The translations under genes were made by a program, and so were the position numbers. DNA of 17,414 nucleotides from Candidatus Cloacimonadota bacterium. GTDB taxonomy: Bacteria; Cloacimonadota; Cloacimonadia; JGIOTU-2. This document shows, piece by piece, positions 14,552 to 17,414 of this stretch. The first letter of the stretch is position 1; every line of letters starts with the position of its first letter. The stretch is from contig DAOVPZ010000006.1 of NCBI GenBank assembly GCA_030628975.1, forward strand, positions 1-17,414, given 5' to 3'. Under the pieces are notes generated by a model. That model searched no databases, was not told the origin of the DNA, and worked only from the letters and a program-made list of their open reading frames with translations.

Positions 14552-14692
14552 TTGTCAAACAATTTTTCTAAAAAACTTGCAAAAATTATCCTAATTTTAC
14601 AAATTTGTTTATCATTCCAGTATAAGAGAGTTAAAAGATAAATATGTTTAGAGTAAAAAGACCGGGTGAGCAACCCTCAAAAAATTAAGAGT
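14552..14692 (+). repeat. Duplicated leader, copy B (upstream of the small anchored protein)
   Basis: This is the second copy of the leader at 13105-13222, in the same orientation, 1447 bp away. It ends at the GTG start of the gene at 14691. Relative to copy A it has 23 extra bases, so GAGTTAAAAG-like sequence occurs twice (14628-14637 and 14651-14660). It includes the same TTTACA/TATAAG promoter candidate, and the local hairpin reads GGGT-gagca-ACCC instead of GAGGG-aaa-CCCTT. The conserved AAAAAATTAAGA lies directly before the start codon. Confidence 0.75.
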
Positions 14693-15044
14693 GCCAAGAC
14701 CTATATGGATAATACTTATATTGGGTTCGATCTTGGGTTTGATTCTGACGAGATATTGTCATACACAATTAAATAAATACTTAGAAGTGAAAAATATTGA
14801 AATTGAGAGCTTATCCCCAGCCTTAGCACAGATCTATTTTGAGATTGATAATAAAGCAGATTTTTTTATTAAAAGAAAAGTCGTCGTTAGACTTTATTCT
14901 GGGAATCTTGAAATTGGTTCAAAAATAATTACATCAAAATTAAAAGAGAATTACACAACTGGATTTGTGGTTACAATAAATTTTATTAAATTGCTAAAAG
15001 AAGATGAAACTATTGATGAGGTTTCTGTTAGGTTTTATGACTAA
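14691..15044 (+). CDS. Small membrane-anchored protein of unknown function
   Basis: I do not recognise this 117-residue protein with confidence. It starts with one hydrophobic helix (about 4-20, IWIILILGSILGLILT), with little before it, so it is probably anchored with its C-terminus outside the cytoplasm. The rest is predicted beta-rich: LEVKNIEIESLSPALAQIYFEIDNKADFFIKRKVVVRLYSG and onwards. Conserved-looking alternation and a D-N pair resemble the LEA type 2/WHy fold; this is a weak suggestion. The only start in frame is GTG, preceded by AATTAAGA rather than a strong Shine-Dalgarno. It is convergent with the radical SAM gene and directly downstream of leader copy B. Confidence 0.6.
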   Translation: MPRPIWIILILGSILGLILTRYCHTQLNKYLEVKNIEIESLSPALAQIYFEIDNKADFFIKRKVVVRLYSGNLEIGSKIITSKLKENYTTGFVVTINFIKLLKEDETIDEVSVRFYD

Positions 15045-15080
15045 ATCAAGTTTCAGATAAGGAAATTTTTTTCATATCTT

Positions 15081-16019
15081 TTAAGCAATGCCCAATTTTT
15101 GTAGCCTAAGAGTGTCAACCAAAGAATTATCTTTACATTTTTCTAAAGCTTCCTTTACATTTAGACGAATTATTCTCTTTTTCTTTGGATGCAATTTCAA
15201 ATAAAAAGGAACACGAAAATCAAATCCAAATTCAATGGTATCAAAACCAAAATCCCGAAACCTCTCAATAAACATAGAAATTTCCATTAAGTTCTGCCTT
15301 ACAATAGTCATATGCCCGTAGATGTGTAAATTGGTTTTTAATACTTCACGTGCATTATGGAGTTTCTGAATATTGTTTAAAACCGATTCCCATCTGGAAC
15401 CCCTGTTAATAAATTCGTGAGTTTCTTTTGTCGCAGCATTAAGAGAAATATTTATAAAGTCAGAGTGCAAGGCAATTTTTTCAGCCCATTTCTTATTGAT
15501 AAGAGTCCCATTGGTGAGAAGAGAAACCTTCTTTCCTTTTGAAGTTATATAGTCAAAAAATTTCTTTGCAGATGGAATAAAAAGTGGCTCTCCGCCTAGA
15601 ATCTCAATGCTTTCAAAAGGCGTAATATCAACATTTTCAGCTATTTTCTTATAATCCATGTTTCTCTTTGATTTACTATTTTGCCAACACATAATACAAT
15701 TAATATTACATCCCTGCCCAAATGAGATTTTTATCCGTTTTAGCTCACTATAATCAATTATAGAAGATGATTTCAGATTTAATAGTTCTCTTTTATGTAA
15801 TAAATTGCAGTGTTTGAAACAGTGAAGTTTTCCTTTTAAAGATTTTTCACGATAATTTTTAATTTTGTCACAATTCACTACATCTATTAATTTAATATTC
15901 TTAATATTCCCGAATTTACAAGGTCTTTGATGGCAACAACTATAAATATTTCCCCATTCATTAATAAAAATTTCGTCCCATAAACGATGACAGTATGTGC
16001 TTTTTTTAGATTGAGACAT
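15081..16019 (-). CDS. Radical SAM protein with N-terminal SPASM-like cysteine cluster
   Basis: The 312-residue protein binds a 4Fe-4S cluster and SAM through CNINCIMC (C104, C108, C111), followed by the SAM-binding GGEP (142-145) and typical barrel segments (SLLTNGTLI, FINISLNAATKETHEFINRGSRW, GHMTIVRQN). Before it, residues 10-75 form a cysteine-rich block with C10, C28, C29, C34, C50, C67 and C71. Its pattern (INEWGNIYSCCHQ, FGNIKNIKLIDVV, HCFKHC) is that of the SPASM/twitch auxiliary-cluster domain usually found after the radical SAM barrel. Such enzymes often modify peptides, sugars or cofactors; no substrate can be named. It lies 27 bp downstream of the ABC exporter gene on the same strand, probably in one transcript. 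The Shine-Dalgarno is weak. Confidence 0.88.
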   Translation of the reverse strand: MSQSKKSTYCHRLWDEIFINEWGNIYSCCHQRPCKFGNIKNIKLIDVVNCDKIKNYREKSLKGKLHCFKHCNLLHKRELLNLKSSSIIDYSELKRIKISFGQGCNINCIMCWQNSKSKRNMDYKKIAENVDITPFESIEILGGEPLFIPSAKKFFDYITSKGKKVSLLTNGTLINKKWAEKIALHSDFINISLNAATKETHEFINRGSRWESVLNNIQKLHNAREVLKTNLHIYGHMTIVRQNLMEISMFIERFRDFGFDTIEFGFDFRVPFYLKLHPKKKRIIRLNVKEALEKCKDNSLVDTLRLQKLGIA

Positions 16020-16046
16020 ATTTCTACTTAAAATTGCTAATGAGAT

Positions 16047-17414
16047 TTAATTCTTTTCCACACTATTTCTAAACTGCATCTCATACAATTTTTTATAAAG
16101 TCCATCCTTAGCCAAAAGCTTCTCATGAGTTCCTTGCTCAATTATTTCACCTTTATCTATAACCATAATCCGCTTACAATTTCTTATTGTAGAAAGCCGG
16201 TGAGCAATAACAAAAGTTGTGCGATCTTTCATCAACCTGTTAATCGCTTCCTGAACCAGAAATTCAGACTCACTGTCTAAAGAAGAGGTGGCTTCATCAA
16301 AAATTAAGACTTGTGGATTTTTCAGAATTGCCCTTGCAATTGCCAGTCTCTGCCTCTGACCCCCAGAAAGTCTAACTCCTCTTTCACCAATCATAGTACC
16401 ATACCCTTGCTTCAATTCCAAAATAAAATCGTGGGCATTAGCGACTTTGGCTGCCTTGACTATATCTTCCATAGGAGCATCTAACCTACCATAAGCAATA
16501 TTATGCGCAACAGAATCATCAAAAAGAATAACCTCTTGTGTAACTATACCCATTAGATTACGCCAGTCATCTATTTTGTAATCTCTGATTTCCTTTCCAT
16601 CAATGGTAATATTCCCTTCTGTTGGATCGTAAAAACGGATAAGCAGGTCCATCAATGTGGTTTTTCCGCCTCCGCTTGAACCTACAAACGCTACTGCCTC
16701 TCCCTTATCAACTTTGAAGTTTATATCCTTAAGCACTTCATCTGTAGTAGGATATTGAAAAGACAGGTGATTAAATCTGATATTACCTTGGAACTCTTTA
16801 ATTTTCAAGGCATTTTCCTTATCCTTTATAGAAACTGGTTCATCAATCACGCTAAAAACTCTTTCTGCTGAAGCCAAACCTTTATTTATTTGGGTATAAA
16901 CACCTGATAACTCTTTCAATGGATGTAAAGTAGAAAGTAACAATGCCAAAAACAGAAAAAACAACCCTGCTGTCATAGGATTATGCGGATTTATTACTAA
17001 ACTTCCACCATATCCTATAAGTACAAAAGTGATAAGTACCCCCATAAATTCTGTAAAGGGTGTAGCCAGGGCACCAGTTCTAACCATTTTAACTGACCTA
17101 CGGTATAACTTCTTATTCTCTTTATAGAACCGCAATTTTTCATAATCTCTCATAGCAAATGCCAATACAATTCTGATATTCAAAATTGCTTCCTGCAATA
17201 TAGAAGTAATATCAGCAAATTTTTTCTGAACTCGGCGACTATATTTCTTCATTTTTCTGGCAATAACTCCAACTGCTAAATATATTGGCACCACTACAAC
17301 CAATGTAATCAGGGTTAGTTGCCAGCTAAGACTGAACATAATTACTACATAAACAGCTATAAGAAGAAAATTTCGTAAAAGAGTGGTTGCTGAGGTAAGA
17401 GTCATTATTTTTAC
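16047..17414 (-). CDS. MsbA-like ABC exporter, half-transporter (5' part missing)
   Basis: The gene runs off the right edge; 455 residues are visible. The frame stays open beyond the ATG at 17405 (encoding VKI before it), and the protein begins in mid-membrane domain. About 130 residues are therefore missing, and that Met is not the true start. The visible part has the last membrane helices, a linker (ERVFSVIDEPVSIKDKENA) and a complete nucleotide-binding domain. Counting from that Met these are Walker A GSSGGGKT (242-249), the Q-loop at VTQ (288-290), signature LSGGQ (346-350), Walker B VLIFDEATSSLD (366-377) and switch histidine H402 (AHRLST). It resembles lipid A flippase MsbA and multidrug homodimers; the substrate is not decidable. 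The radical SAM gene follows after 27 bp. Confidence 0.93.
   Translation of the reverse strand, partial: VKIMTLTSATTLLRNFLLIAVYVVIMFSLSWQLTLITLVVVVPIYLAVGVIARKMKKYSRRVQKKFADITSILQEAILNIRIVLAFAMRDYEKLRFYKENKKLYRRSVKMVRTGALATPFTEFMGVLITFVLIGYGGSLVINPHNPMTAGLFFLFLALLLSTLHPLKELSGVYTQINKGLASAERVFSVIDEPVSIKDKENALKIKEFQGNIRFNHLSFQYPTTDEVLKDINFKVDKGEAVAFVGSSGGGKTTLMDLLIRFYDPTEGNITIDGKEIRDYKIDDWRNLMGIVTQEVILFDDSVAHNIAYGRLDAPMEDIVKAAKVANAHDFILELKQGYGTMIGERGVRLSGGQRQRLAIARAILKNPQVLIFDEATSSLDSESEFLVQEAINRLMKDRTTFVIAHRLSTIRNCKRIMVIDKGEIIEQGTHEKLLAKDGLYKKLYEMQFRNSVEKN

Noticed and set aside
14651..14692. Known riboswitch (preQ1-type) in the leader of the small anchored protein
   Set aside because: Only a short stem and an A-rich tail are similar; the required loop and tail sequences do not match, and the two copies do not preserve the same pairing.
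17403..17405. ATG near the right edge as the start of the ABC exporter
   Set aside because: The frame remains open to the edge, and the protein at this point is already in the middle of the membrane domain, so the true start is outside the window.
15081..17414. RiPP biosynthesis cluster (radical SAM plus exporter)
   Set aside because: No small precursor peptide gene, peptidase or recognition domain is visible; the exporter lacks a peptidase domain in the visible part and looks like a general MsbA-type protein.

Overview
The window is AT-rich (by eye about one third G+C) chromosomal DNA from a bacterium that looks like a member of the FCB superphylum, most probably an uncultivated lineage such as Cloacimonadota. 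The clues are a C-terminal type-IX-style sorting domain at the left edge, a PorV/PorQ-like outer-membrane barrel, a helix-hairpin-helix outer-membrane barrel protein, a methyltransferase of a kind common in Bacteroidota, and many GC-rich palindromic intergenic repeats. The phylum call is inference; no 16S or other decisive marker is present.

Left part (1-7461): after the 3' end of a secreted protein, five genes run on the minus strand in the order rpsU, cvpA, mutS2, dnaG, rpoD. This is the classical macromolecular synthesis operon (S21, primase, primary sigma factor) with cvpA and mutS2 inserted between rpsU and dnaG. A 289-bp gap ahead of dnaG holds two promoter candidates and a GC-rich repeat, so dnaG-rpoD may be transcribed separately.

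Middle (7462-12144): a divergent intergenic region carries TTGACA boxes on both strands. It leads into two overlapping plus-strand genes for outer-membrane beta-barrel proteins, then a 250-bp region of palindromic repeats, then gpmI (cofactor-independent phosphoglycerate mutase).

Right part (12145-17414) is looser and looks accessory. It holds a large branched hairpin repeat, a small DUF6232-like membrane protein and a compound repeat. A solitary SAM-dependent methyltransferase gene is bracketed by two copies of the same roughly 120-bp leader. It ends with a small anchored protein of unknown function, a radical SAM protein with its SPASM-like cysteine cluster at the N-terminus, and the 3' part of an MsbA-like ABC exporter.

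The features most worth a second look are the duplicated leader around the methyltransferase, short GC-rich codon-aligned palindromes or insertions inside three protein genes (rpoD, the HHH-barrel gene and gpmI), the several structured intergenic repeats, the reversed radical SAM/SPASM architecture, and the hybrid rpsU-cvpA-mutS2-dnaG-rpoD operon. I found no tRNA, rRNA, CRISPR array or transposase.
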